A DNA stretch of 64,000 nt from the NCBI RefSeq assembly GCF_042477335.2, contig NC_091246.1, positions 216,255,501-216,319,500 on the forward strand. The letters run 5' to 3'. Made by a program: the position numbers and the translations under genes. This stretch comes from Ovis canadensis. Taxonomy: Eukaryota > Chordata > Mammalia > Artiodactyla > Bovidae. Positions 9,669-21,319 of this stretch are shown piece by piece. Within the stretch, counting starts at the first letter, position 1; every line of letters begins with the position of its first letter. The notes under the pieces are model-generated. The model was not told the DNA's origin, did no database searches, and was given only the letters and a program-made list of their open reading frames with translations.

Positions 9669-11588
9669 TTACTTTACTAACATGTGAGACGAGTGCAATT
9701 GGGCAGTAGTTTGAGCATTCTTTGGCATTGCCTTTCTTGGAATTGGAATGAAAACTGACCTTTTCCAGTCCTGTGGCCACTGCTGAGTTTTCCAAATTTG
9801 CTGGCATATTGAGTGCAGTACTTTCACAGCATCATCTTTCAGGATTTGAAACAGCTCAACTGGAATGCCATCACCTCCACTAGCTTTGTTCGTAGTGATG
9901 TTTTCTAAGGCCCACTTGATTTCACATTCCAAGATGTCTGGCTCTAGATTAGTGATCACATCATCATGATTATCTGGGTCGTGAAGATCTTTTTTGTACA
10001 GTTCTTCCATGTATTCTTGCCACCTCTTCTTAATATCTTCTGCTTCTGTTAGGTCCAGACCATTTCTGTCCTTTATCGAGCCCATCTTTGCATGAAGTGT
10101 GCCCTTGGTATCTCCAATTTTCTTGAAGAGATCTCTAGTCTTTCCCATTCTGTTGTTTTCCTCTATTTCTTTGCATTGATCACCGAGGAAGGCTTTCTTA
10201 TCTCTTCTTGCTATTCTTTGGAACTCTGCATTCAGATGCTTATATCTTTCCTTTTCTCCTTTGCTTTTCACCTCTCTTCTTTTCACAGCTATTTGTAAGG
10301 CCTCCCCAGACAGCCATTTTGCTTTTTTGCATTTCTTTTCCATGGGGATGGTCTTGACCCCTGTCTCCTGTACAATGTCATGAACCTCAGTCCATAGTTC
10401 ATCAGGCACTCCATCTATCAGATCTAGGCCCTTAAATCTATTTCTCACTTCCACTGTATAATCATAAGGGATTTGATTTAGGTCATACCTGAATGGTCTA
10501 GAGGTTTTCCCTACTTTCTTCAATTTCAGTCTGAATTTGGCAATAAGGAGTTCATGATCTGAGCCACAGTCAGCTCCTGATCTTGTTTTTGTTGGCTGTA
10601 TAGAGCTTCTCCATCTCTGGCTGCAAAGAATATAGTCAGTCTGATTTCGGTGTTGACCATCTGGTGATGTCCATGTGTAGAGTCTTCTCTTGTGTTTTTG
10701 AAAGAGAGTGTTTGCTATGACCTGTGTGTTCTCTTGACAAAACTCTATTAGTCTTTGCCCTGCTTCAGTCCGCATTCCAAGGCCAAATTTGCCTGTTCCT
10801 CCAGGTGTTTCTTGACTTCCTACTTTTGTATTCCAGTCCCCTATAATGAAAAGGACATCTTTTTTGGGTGTTAGTTCTAAAAGGTCTTGTAGGTCTTCAT
10901 AAAACCATTCAACTTCAGTTTCTTCCGCATTACTGGTTGGAGCATAGACTTGGATAACTGTGATTTTGAGTGGTTTACCTTGGAGATGAACAGAGATTAT
11001 TCTGTCATTTTTGAGATTGCATCCAAGTACTGCATTTCGGACTCTTTTGTTGACCATGATGGCTACTCCATTTCTTCTGAGGGATTCCTGCCTGCAGTAG
11101 TAGATATAATGGTCATCTAAGTTAAATTCACCCATTCTAGTCCATTTTAGTTCGCTGATTCCTAGAATGTCGACATTCACCCTTGCCATCTCTTGTCTGA
11201 CCACTTCCAATTTGCCTTGATTCATGGACCTGACATTCCAGGTTCCTAAGCAATATTGTTCTTTACAGCATCGGATCTTGCTTCTATTACCAGTCACATC
11301 CACAACTGGGTATTGTTTTTGCTTTGGCTCCATCCCTTCATTCTTTCTGGAGTTATTTCTCCACTGATCTCCAGTAGCATATTGGGCACCTAATGACCTG
11401 GGGAGTTCCTCTTTTGGCATCCTATCATTTTGCCTTTTCATACTGTTCATGGGGTTCTCAAGGCAAGAATACTGAAGTGGCTTGCCATTCCCTTCTCCAG
11501 TGGACCACATTCTGTCAGACCTCTCCACCATGACCCACCCGTCTTGGGTTGCCCTGCAGGCATGGCTTGGTTTCATTGAGTTAGACAA
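9669..11588 (-). pseudogene. BovB ORF, endonuclease plus N-terminal RT (639 codons open)
   Basis: The frame encodes an APE-type endonuclease. Its motifs in order are GTWNVRSMNQGKLE (residues about 113-126), ISELKWTRMGEF, FIIGDWNTKVGS and GSDHELLIAKF. After a basic linker comes the start of the RT domain (NKASGGDGIPVELFQILKDD and QDWKRSVFIPIPRK). At about residue 620 the reading frame slips, and the last residues are out of frame. The endonuclease nicks the target DNA for target-primed reverse transcription. The catalytic D and H residues are present, but the RT core needs the broken downstream frames, so the whole protein cannot be made. The proposed start at 11588 lies in 5' UTR-like sequence; the true start is uncertain. 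Confidence 0.88.
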
Positions 11589-11688
11589 GGCTGTCCTCTT
11601 AGTGTGATTAGATTGACTAGTTTTCTGTGAGTATGGTTTCAGTGTGTCTGCCCTCTGGAAGTTTCCATAAGCCTCTTATTCTTATCTG

Positions 11689-14600
11689 TCAGAGGGAAGA
11701 CAGAATGAAAATCACAATCACAGAAAACTAATCAAGCCTATCACGTGGACCACTGCCTTTCCTAACTCAGTGAAACTATGAGCCGTGCCATGTAGGGCCA
11801 CTCGAGGCAGACAGGTTATGGAGGAGAGTTCTGACAAAAACGTGGTCCACTGGAGAAGGGAATGGCAAATCACATCACTGTTCTTGCCTTGAGAACCTCA
11901 TGAACAGTATGAAAAAGCAAAAAGATATGACACTAAAAGATAAATTTGTCAGGTCAGTAGGTGTCAAATATGCTACTGGAGATCAGTGGAGAAATAACTC
12001 CAGAAAGAATGAAGAGATGGAGCCAAAGTGAAAACAAAGCCCAGTTGTGGATGTGACTGGTGATGGAAGTAGAGTCTGATGCTATAAAGAACAATATTGG
12101 ATAGGAACCTGGAATGTTAGGTCCATGAATCAAGGTAAACTGGAAGTAGTCAAACAGGAGATGGAAAGAGGGAACATCGACATTTTAGGAATAAGTGAAC
12201 TAAAATGGACTGGAATGGGGGAATTAATGCAGATGATCATTATATCCACTACTGTGGGCAAGAATCTCTTAGAAGAAATAGACTAGCCCTCATAGTCAAC
12301 AAAAGAGTCTGAAATACAATACTTGGGTGAAATCTCAAAAACAAAAGAATGATCTCTGTTCATTTCAAAGGCAAGCCATTCAATATCACCGCAATCCAAG
12401 TCTATGCCCAACCAGTAATGCTGAAGAAGCTGAAGCTGAACAGTTCTATGAAGACCTACAAGACCTCCTAGAACTAACACCCACAAAAGATGTCCTTTTC
12501 ATCACAGGGGACTGGAGTACAAAAGTAGGAAGTCAAGAAACACCTGGAGTAACAGGCAAGTTAGGTTTGTAGTACAAAATGAAGCAGGACAAAGGCTAAC
12601 AGAGTTTTGCTAAGAGAATGCACTGGTTATAGCAAACACCCTCTTCCAACAACACAAGAGAAGACTCGATACATGGACATCACCAAATGGAAGATAACGA
12701 AATCAGATCGATTATATTCCTTGCAGCCAAAGATGGGGAAGCTCTATATAGTCAGCAAAAACAAGACTGGAAGCTGACTGTGGCTCAGATCATGAACTCC
12801 TTATTGCCAAATTCAGACTGAAATTGAAGAAAGTAAGGAAAACCACTATACCATTCAGATATGACCTAAATCAAATCCCTTATGATTACAGCATGGAAGT
12901 GACAAATAGATTCAAAGGAGTAGATCTGATAGACAGAGTGCCTAAAGAACTATGGATGGAAGTTTGTGACATTGTACAGGAGGCAGAGATCAAGATCACT
13001 CCCAGGAAAAAAAAAATGCAAAGAGGCAAAATGGCTACCTGAGGAGGCCTTACAAATAGCTGAGAAAAGAAGAGAAGCTAAAGGCAAAAGAGAAAAGGAA
13101 AGATATACCCACTTGAATGCAGAGTTCCAAAGAATAGCAAGAAGAGATAAGAAAGCCTTCTTCAGTGATCAGTGCAAAGAAATAGAGGAAAACAATAGAA
13201 TGGGAATGCCTAGAGATCTCTTCAAGAAAATTAGAGATACCAAAGGAAAATTTCATGAAAAGATGAGCACAATAAAAGACAAAAATGGTATGGACCTAAC
13301 AGAATAAGAAGATATTAAGATGAGGTGGCAAGAATACACAGAAAAACTGTACAAAAAAGATCTTCATGACCCAGATAATCACAATGGTGTGATCACTCAC
13401 CTAGAGTCAGACATTCTGGAACACAACAAGTTCAGGTGGGCCTTAGGAAGCATCACTATGAACAAAGCTAGTGGAAATGATTGAATTCCAGTTGAGTTAT
13501 TTCAAGTCCTAAAAGATGATGCTGTGAAAGTGTTGCTCTCAATATGCCAGCAAATTTGGAAAACTCAGCAGTAGCCACAGGACAGGGAAAGGTCATTTTT
13601 CATTCCAATCCAAAAGAAAGTAAATGACAAAGAATGTTCAAACTACCACACAATTGCACTCATCTCACATGCTAGCAAAGTAATGCTCAAAATTCTCCAA
13701 GCCAAGTTTCAACCGTACATGAATGATGAACTTCCAGGTGTTCAAGCCAGATTTAGGAAAAGCAGAGGAACAGAGGTAAAATTGGATCCATTGGATCCAA
13801 TTGATCCATTGGATCATCAAAAAAGGAAGAAAGTTCCAGAAAAAACATCTACTTGTTTTATTGACTATGCCAAAGTCTTTGACTGTGTGGATCACAGCAA
13901 ACTGTGGAAAATTCTTCAAGACATGGGACTATCAGTCCACCTTACCTGCCTCCTGAGAAATCTTTATGCAGGTCAAGAAGCAACAGTTAGAACTGGACAT
14001 GGAACAACAGACTGGTTCCACATTGAGAAGCAGTACGTCAAGGCTGTATATTGTCACCCTGCTTATTTAACTTATATGCAGAGTGCATCATGCAAAATGC
14101 TGGGCTGGATGAAGCACAAACTGGAATGAAGATTGCCGGGAGAAATATCAATAACCTCAGATATACAGATGACACTACCCTTATGGCAGAAAGTGGAGAA
14201 CTGTAGAGCTTCTTGATGACAGTGAAAGAGAAGAGTGAATAAGTTGGCTTAAAACTCAACATTCAAGAAACTAAGAATATAGCATCTGCCTCCCCTCACT
14301 TCATGGCAAACAGGTGGGGAAACAACGGTAACAGTGACAGACTTTATTTTGGAGGGCTCCAAAATCACTGCAGATGGTTACTGTAGCTATGACATTAAAA
14401 GACACTTGCTCCTGGGAAGAAAAGCTATGACCAACCTAGAAACCATGTTAAAAAGCAGAGACATTACCTTGCCAAAAATGGTCCATCAAATCAAAGGTGT
14501 GGTTTTTCAGTAGTCATGTATGGATGTGAGAGTTGGACTATAAAGAAAACTGAGCACCAAAGAATCGATGCTTTTGAACTGTGGTGTTGGAAAAGACTCT

Positions 14601-14936
14601 TTTGAGTACCTTGGACTGCAAGGAGATCCAACCAGTCCATCCTAAATGAAATCAGTCCAATATGCCGAAGCTGAAACTACAATCCTTTGGCCACCTGATG
14701 CAAATAACTGACTGATTTTAAAAGATCCTGATGCTGGGAAAGATTGAAGGCAGGAGGAGAAGGGGATGACAGAGGATGAGATGATTGGATGGCAGCACCA
14801 ACTCAACAGACATAAATTTGAGCAAGTTCCTGGAGTTTGTGATGGACAGGGGAACCTGGAATGCTGCAGTTCATGGGGTCACAAAGAGTCAGACATGACT
14901 GAGTGACTGAACTGAACTGAACTGAACTGAAAAGAC
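11689..14936 (+). mobile_element. Old near full-length BovB LINE
   Basis: It starts with the BovB 5' UTR (cagaatgaaaatcacaatca at about 11702), covers endonuclease words at 12099-12820 and RT at 13480-14600, and ends in gaactgaactgaactgaact (14908-14930). Readable fragments include 12327-12572, 12824-13042, 12966-13307 and 13683-14129. Stops and indels are far more frequent than in the minus-strand neighbour; the YADD box is mutated (agatatacagatgacac reads YTDD). It is therefore the older of the two copies. Confidence 0.9.
13781..13817. repeat. Short TTGGATCCA repeat cluster inside BovB
   Basis: Four imperfect copies of the 9-mer ttggatcca lie in a row, including the 12-bp palindrome attggatccaat. 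Other BovB copies in the window read ...caacatccgctggatcatgg at this place, so the cluster is a local expansion in this copy. Confidence 0.75.
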
Positions 14937-15630
14937 AACAGACATGTTTAAAGACATTGCCAGCTGTCTCCTATACCTGGTTGAAATACCTGTAATATTT
15001 CTCTAATACATCCAAAGCAATTAAGAAAACGAAAGGGCAGCCACCTGTTTTTCGGTGTTCACTAAAAGAGCCACCTTGTTCTTATCTGTCTTGGTCTTGT
15101 TATCAACAGACTTAGTAAAGTTCTAATTTGAAGTAACCGGCCAGGAATTATGAAGGTGATCAACAAGGAGAAGACCCAAGCCACTGAATGATTATCATAG
15201 ACACTCACTCACCTAAAGTGAGTCTTTATAGAAACTGAAAGAAAGCAAATTTATATTCCAGTCTGTACTATCAAATACTAAGCTACTCTGAGATACATGG
15301 TAACTGGGTTCTAGACCTGACCCTGCTGTGAACTCACTGGCGCATGTCACTTAGGCCTTTTGGGTTCCAGCAGCATCTGTAAAAGTGAGAACCTCACATG
15401 TGGGAGCTCTTCCTTCTACCAATCACCCTATCTCTTTGGCTCTAACACTTCAAGACCATCGCCATACAGTCCAGAGCACATAAGCAGGAATAGTGGAACA
15501 GCTAATAGGAAAAACCAACACTAACTCATCTAGCCTCTTAAGTCTCAGCCATTTTTAAAAAGACTTTTTCTTGGTGTGGACCATTGTTAAAGTCTTTATT
15601 GAATTTGTTACACTATTGCTTCTGATTTAT
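14937..15630. other. Unique DNA with a MIR remnant
   Basis: At about 15290-15400 the words actgggttctagacctga, cactggcgcatgtcactta and catctgtaaaagtgagaacc match the core and tail of a sense MIR. The rest is unrecognised. Confidence 0.5.
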
Positions 15631-15765
15631 GCTTTTTTTTGTGGCCACGAAGCATGTGGGATCTTAGCATCCCGACCAGGGATTGAACCTGCACCCCCTG
15701 CACTGATCAAACCTGCACCCCCTGCACTGGAAGGCCAAGACATAACCACTGGACTACCGCAGGAG
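15631..15765 (-). mobile_element. CHR-type tRNA SINE with internal tandem duplication
   Basis: In antisense: ttttttttgtggccacgaag, then gggatcttagcatcccgacc, then gaccagggattgaacc and ggccaagacataaccactgg. This matches the cetartiodactyl CHR family. A 24-bp unit (gattgaacctgcaccccctg + cact, 15681-15704) is repeated at 15705-15728 with two changes, duplicating the B-box region. Confidence 0.82.
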
Positions 15766-16495
15766 GAGGAGGTACTGAGTAGTCCCTCTTAGTCGTTTTT
15801 GTTGAGGAGCTTTTGCTAATTATCCACCTTTATGAGCTTTAGCCAGTTTTTCTTGCTAGGCAGTTCCCCATTTTATTTCTAAGAAGAACTATACATCAGA
15901 AACCTTTTGGTTGCAAACCAGTGACCCTTGGGTTAACCAGCCTTCTGAGGTGTTTTGTTTGGTCCTAAAGAACTGTACTCAGCTTGAAAGTCAAGGTCAC
16001 TGGGCAAGTGCTTTGTAGTTCAGGCAGCTGCCCCCTTCTTGTACTGATGATTCACGCTTGACCTCTGTAGACCTGAATTTTCATCCCTTACACTGAGATA
16101 AGCTTTGCTTCTACATAAATCAGGAAAAGTACACTGATGTACAGAATATTTCTTTAAAAATTATTTTCAAATAATTAGTATTTTTCTTTTCTCCCACAAA
16201 ACTTCAGGGAATCGTAAGTGCTTAGCGACACAACACTAAGAAGGGACAGATGCACACACAGAGACTCAAACACACAAAAATAATTCTACTTTGATGATGT
16301 TATATAGAGTTTTGCAGTTAGAAAAATCTCAAAAATAATCTCAATTTTTAGCCAATACATATGTTTTGGTTGTTTTGGTGAATAAAATCTTCTTTGAACT
16401 TTACAAAGATGGAGAAAATGGGATAGAGACTGTTAACTGGAGGAGAACAAAATCTTTCTGAAGCTTCAGAATCACCAAGGTCACCTTCTGGCCCC
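15766..16495. other. Unique intergenic DNA
   Basis: No recognisable gene or repeat. A small acacaca-rich spot lies near 16250-16275. Confidence 0.45.
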
Positions 16496-16807
16496 GAGTG
16501 AAAGTCGTTCAGTTGTGTTTGACTCTTTGCTACCCCGTGGACTATACAGTCCATGGAATTCTCCAGGCCAGAATACTGGAGTGGGTAGCTGTTCCTTTTT
16601 CCAGGAGATCTTCCCAACCCAGGGATTGAACCCAGGTCTCCTGCATTGTAGGTGGATTCTTTACCACCTGAGCCACAAGGGAAGGCCAAGAATACTGGAG
16701 TGGGTAGCCTATCCCTTCACCAATGGATCTTCCCGACCCAGAAATTGAACCAGGGTCTCCTGCATTGCAGGAAGATTCTTTACCAACTGAGCTATCAGGG
16801 AAGCCCC
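16496..16807 (-). mobile_element. Bov-tA SINE with a duplicated head
   Basis: The body starts at gtgaaagtcgttcagttgtg and the first tRNA-like head ends at ctgagccacaagggaaggcc. A second copy of the last ~120 bp (agaatactggagtgggtagc .. gagctatcagggaagcccc) follows at once from about 16689. The SINE therefore carries two heads in tandem. Confidence 0.85.
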
Positions 16808-16992
16808 AGAATCATGATATTAATATTATTCTCTTCGGAAGTTTAGTCATGACTCTCTTGTTTCTCTAAATTTTTACCCTTCACTCCCACTTCTTAATTT
16901 TGAGTATTCTGCACACAGAGAACCTTATTCTATGAAATGAGTTACGCCAAATTCTGTACACAATATAGTTGCCTCAGTTCCTTTGAACGTGA

Positions 16993-17128
16993 AAGTGAAG
17001 TTGCTCAGTAGTGTCCAACTCTTTGTGACCCCATGGACTGTAGCCCACCAGGATCCTCTGTCCATGGGATTTCCCAGGCAAGAGTACTGGAGTGGGTTTC
17101 CATTTCCTTCTCCAGGGGATCTTTAGTT
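16993..17128 (-). mobile_element. Bov-tA / Bov-A body, head missing
   Basis: gaagttgctcagtagtgtcc to tccttctccaggggatcttt, in antisense. The tRNA-like head is absent, so the copy is 5'-truncated. Confidence 0.85.
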
Positions 17129-17409
17129 CTTTTACTTGGTTACAATTGTTCACTATAAGCTTGTGTCTGTGTAAATTTCAGGACTTAGATATCTTTAGGG
17201 ATTAATTTCCCTCCTTTTTGTGGAACCAGCACAGAGAAGTCCAAAAGTTCTCCTGGGCTAATTAACTACTTTGGGAGCCTGGCATCTCAGAGTAGAAAGA
17301 GTTCTTAAAGGTCATGTAGTCTAACCATTCATTAGACAGTTAAACCCCATCTGTTATTTCATGTTGGTAGTTAAAATATGGCATGTTTATTTATCTTTAC
17401 TGAAAAAGG

Positions 17410-17682
17410 ACCGATGCTGAAGCTGAAACTCCAATACTTTGCCCACCTGATGCGAGGAACTGACTAATTAGAAAAGACCCTGGTGAGGGGAAGGATTGAA
17501 GGCAGGAGGAGAAGGGGATGACAGAAGATGAGACAGTTGGATAGCATTACCGACTCAATGGACATGAGTCTGAGCAAGCTCTGGAAGTTGGTGATGGACA
17601 GGGAAGCCTGGCGTGTGATAGTCATGGGGATGCAAAGAGTCGGACATGACTGTGTGACTGAACAGACTGACTGACTGAAAAA
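17410..17682 (+). mobile_element. BovB 3' end fragment
   Basis: gatgctgaagctgaaactcc, gcaggaggagaaggggatga and tgatggacagggaagcctgg in order, ending gactgaacagactgactgac. The same stretch ends the larger BovB copies in this window. Confidence 0.88.
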
Positions 17683-17958
17683 GAACTCTCTCTGGTAAAG
17701 CATGCCATACCAGATCAAGGCAGCCTTGTTAAGTCTTACTGTGAGCTCACATCACTCCCCGTTTCTACTCGTATTGTCAGTTCTATACTTGGGAATGTGC
17801 CTAAAGTGACATTTCTTAATACATTTTGATGTCCCTGCATTACTGCCTGTTTCTGCACCCTAGAAATTTCTAATCCCTTCAAGTCATTGCTTCACTAGTT
17901 TGATGGTTCTTTGGTAAATTTGGTCCAATCAATTTTTACCAAAGGATAATGCCCAACT

Positions 17959-18178
17959 CAGGCTTCCCAGGCAGCCCTCGTGGTAAAGAACCCTCCTGCC
18001 AATGCAGGAGACATAAGAGACTTGGGTTTGATCCCTGGGTCAGGAAGCTCCTCTGGAGGAGGGCACGGTAGCCCACTCCAATATTATTGCCTGGAGAATC
18101 TCATAGACAGAGGAGCCTGTGGGGCTACAGTCCACATGGTCGCAAAGAGTCAGACACTGACGTGACCTAGCATGCATG
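17959..18178 (+). mobile_element. Bov-tA SINE
   Basis: Head at caggcttcccaggcagccct, B-box-like gggtttgatccctgggtc, body to cgcaaagagtcagacactga. Confidence 0.9.
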
Positions 18179-18896
18179 CACAATACCCAGTTCAGAACAG
18201 GACACTTTCTACGGCTTTAGCTCCTGGACAGAAATTCCAGCTTCATCCTGAATGTACTAATATCTAAATCACATTTCTGGGCAAGGGCTCATCCTTAACA
18301 GTTCTATGAAACACTGGGGGGATTAACGAAGCCAGACACAGCTGTTAAAAGTTTCCTTCCTGGAGAAATTTACCTGAGATTCATATCTCTTTCCCAACTC
18401 TTAAAAACTGAACAAAACTATTAACAAAATGAAAATGAAAATCTGGTTCATGTATGTTTCAGGCTAAAGATTTTATTCCATTTTTTTAATATCTGCAATT
18501 TCTTCATTAATATTTAATTTAGATTTGAGTAATGCACTCGGTTTTATTTGTGTGTGTTGCAGATATTTCTGCCTGCTGAAATGCTTTGATTATTATTAGA
18601 TATTCTATTCTAGCATTTCGTAGGAATGTCACTTCCATTTTCTACTCATTTTATCCCCATCTTCCCAGACTAGCCCAGAGAAGTTGTATGTGGAGACAGC
18701 TGACTAGGTTTTTCAGGCTAACTTGGTTTCTTATTCTTAGTATACCCTTATGGCTCACAGCCACGGCCAGGTTGCAGTCAAACTGACCATGTGGAAGCTG
18801 GTGGAGTGCAGGATGGGCTGTACCAAAGACATGGGACAGTTCATGCTCTGCAGGTTCACAAAACTCATAAGAGAAAAAGAATTCTAACTATGTATG
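18179..18896. other. Unique intergenic DNA
   Basis: AT-rich, with no gene or repeat that I can name. A 66-codon frame at 18586-18786 resembles nothing known. Confidence 0.45.
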
Positions 18897-19110
18897 CTGT
18901 GTACGTCTTCAGTCATGTCTGACTCTTTGCAATCCCGTGGACAGTGGCCCAGAAGGCTCTTCTGTCCATGGGGTTTCCCAGGCAAGAATACTGGAGTGGG
19001 TTGCCAGTTCCTTCTCCAGGGGATCTTCCTGACCCAGGGATCAAACCCACATCTTCTATATCCCCTGCATTGGTAAGCGGATTCTTTACCATTGCACCAC
19101 CCAGGAAGCC
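18897..19110 (-). mobile_element. Bov-tA SINE
   Basis: Antisense body from cttcagtcatgtctgactct to the head at ccattgcaccacccaggaag. Confidence 0.9.
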
Positions 19111-19964
19111 TAACAATGCATGGTAACAGATGTTAATTAAACAGTGTGGTGATCACATGCCAATAGTATATACAAAATATATTCCTTAATTTAAAAAAAT
19201 AATTCAGGAAACCCAGTATCTTCAGAAAGCAGAGAGAAAGCAAAGAATCTACCCTCATATGATCTCAGACTCATCATCATATTAATCAGGTTGGGCCCTG
19301 AATAAATGACTTCTTCCCCTCCACCACCCTGCCTCCAACCCCCACCTTCCCCACCCCACCCCAGCAAACATTTCCAGAAATCCTAGTACTACCCTTCTGC
19401 CACCAGCTTATCAGGGGTTGAAAGTTGTGTGGCAGGAAAGTATCTTCATCTCTGTGTCACCACAGTTGCCTTAGAAATTGCAAAAATTTAGAAATTCCCC
19501 CACATACACATGAGAATTTGTCAACAGATTTGGATTCTGGGGGCTGTGGGTGCATCTGAAACAGACGAGGAGGGGTTAATATGCGTCCATTCCTCATAAG
19601 TTTCTGTTCTAGCCTGTTCATAGATGATCTCATTTCATCTGCACAAAAGACCTGCAAAGCAGTTACTGTTAGTCTCATTTTACAGATTATGTAGTTGAGG
19701 TTCAGAAAGGTGAAAAAAAATTATCCAGAATATCCCATTACAGCTACTAAGGTTATTAATAATGGTGCTCTCATGGGGTCATGTTCCACCTCCCTGGAAA
19801 GCTATGCTTTTTTTTTTTTTTCTCTTCTAATAGCACTAAATTACCATGAATTCTATTTTTTCTAAGAATATGTCCTGTATACAACAACGACAACAAAAAG
19901 GAAGGAGTATCACATGTTTCAAGGGAAAACAAAAACAAAAAACAAGACAGTGAAATATCTCGCC
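19111..19964. other. Unique DNA with a C/T-rich tract and a MIR remnant
   Basis: 19315-19365 is a pyrimidine-rich tract (ccctccaccaccctgcctcc and on). At about 19610-19720 gatctcatttcatctgcaca and cattttacagattatgtagt are antisense MIR words. The remainder is unrecognised. Confidence 0.5.
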
Positions 19965-20185
19965 CCAGATCAGGAGGCTGCAAACTTTTTCTCTAAAGGG
20001 CTAGATAAATATTTTAGGCTTTGTAGAGTACGTGATCTCTGTGACACCTCTGAAACGCAGCCATGGTGGGATGAAAGCAGCAATAAACAAGAGGGAAACA
20101 AATGAAAGCACCTGAAAAACTCTAGTCACAAAAACACTTTTTGAAAGCTTTATTTACAAAAGCAGGTGTGAATTTGAACCTCTCC
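19965..20185 (+). mobile_element. hAT-Charlie-type non-autonomous DNA transposon
   Basis: gcaaactttttctctaaagg, gataaatattttaggctttg, gggatgaaagcagcaataaa and gctttatttacaaaagcagg occur in the order of the common mammalian hAT element of about 220 bp with this core. The element predates the ruminant radiation. The exact subfamily name is uncertain. Confidence 0.7.
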
Positions 20186-20298
20186 TGGGGGATCCATACA
20201 GTCCTGAAGAACTGGGTTGCCCACGAAGACCCCTTTCCTCCCTGTCACTATGCTATGCGGCCATGCAAAAGCGTGGGAGATCACCTTTTTAGGTGGGT

Positions 20299-20552
20299 CA
20301 GGATATCTGATGTGATACATCTGATGAGAAGAGCCAACTCATCAGAAAAGCCCCTGATGCTGGGAAAGACTGAAGGCCAAAGGAGAAGAGGGTATCAGAG
20401 GTTGAGATGGTTGAATAGCATCACTGACTCAAGGAACATGAACTTGGGCAAACTCTGGGAGGTAGTGAGGGACAGGGTGGCCTGTTGTGCTGCAGTGCAT
20501 GGGGTCACAAAGAGTCGGACACGACTTAGAGACTCAACAACAGGATATCTGA
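20299..20552 (+). mobile_element. BovB 3' end insertion with target-site duplication
   Basis: The body 20311-20540 runs from gagaagagccaactcatcag to cgacttagagactcaacaac. The 12-bp word caggatatctga flanks it at 20299-20310 and 20541-20552, marking a clean insertion. The long plus-strand frame that crosses it (20141-20668) is not a gene. Confidence 0.88.
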
Positions 20553-21319
20553 AAGGTCTGATCTGTTTTGCACAAGTCAAGAGAAGCAAAACAGAATTTG
20601 TTTCTTCAGTTGTTCAATATGTGCTCTTCATAGATGGCAAACATATTTTCCAAACTTACCGTGAATAATATTTTTTGAGTTTTTTGAGGAAAACAACTAA
20701 ATCAAGAATGAACATAATGTTTTCTAGTTGATTTCAGTAGTATTTTACCCTAATCGGAAATTATGTGCATAACTGCAGGTAGTCTGAAGGTAAACTGCAG
20801 GTAATACCTTCATAGTATTTTGCCCCTGTCTTTTAGATAACTTTATTTTCCCTTATTCTTATTCTATTTTCAATTAAGCTTAACAAGGAAGAATAATTTG
20901 GGAGAAAAATAAAAATCATGAATTCTACTTTTTTATTTTCAATTTAGAAATAACATCTGTACAATGTTTTCACCCAGAACAAATACATTTTTAAAATAAT
21001 TAATTAATCCTGAGAGGAAAGACAGTGGAACAATAAGTAACTGTGATTGTGTGGCAAGTTGACATTTAAATGATTTAAATTTAAAATTATATTTTTGAAA
21101 GGATATTATTTCTTTACTGTGTTAATTGAACTACGTCCAAGGAACAGCTCAAAGAAGAGTCAAATTAAGTTTATCAATGTTTTCTAAAATATCCATGAAT
21201 GTTATTAACTCTCTTTCCTTGTAATAGGTACAACCACACTTATAACAGACATAAGCCAGCAACTATTCAATCTTGCTCTGTCTCAACAGATCAACAATGA
21301 ATTAGGGCTCTTCTGCTGG
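20553..21319. other. Unique AT-rich intergenic DNA
   Basis: No gene or repeat recognised. Confidence 0.45.

Larger units (their letters stand above)
8436..11688 (-). mobile_element. Near full-length BovB LINE (RTE clade)
   Basis: About 3.25 kb, the usual length of a complete BovB. The 3' end is at the left with its short tandem tail (cagttcagttcagttcag, 8437-8468). The 5' UTR is at the right, ending near ctgccctctggaagtttcc (about 11640-11690). One long frame (9669-11588) covers endonuclease and the start of reverse transcriptase, and the remaining reverse transcriptase is split by frameshifts around 9640 and 9300-9450. BovB is known to have spread horizontally between reptiles and ruminants. 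This copy looks fairly young because its first frame is still open. Confidence 0.93.

Noticed and set aside
20141-20668. 175-codon plus-strand frame
   Set aside because: It runs across unique DNA into a BovB 3' end that has a target duplication, and shows no domain outside the repeat.
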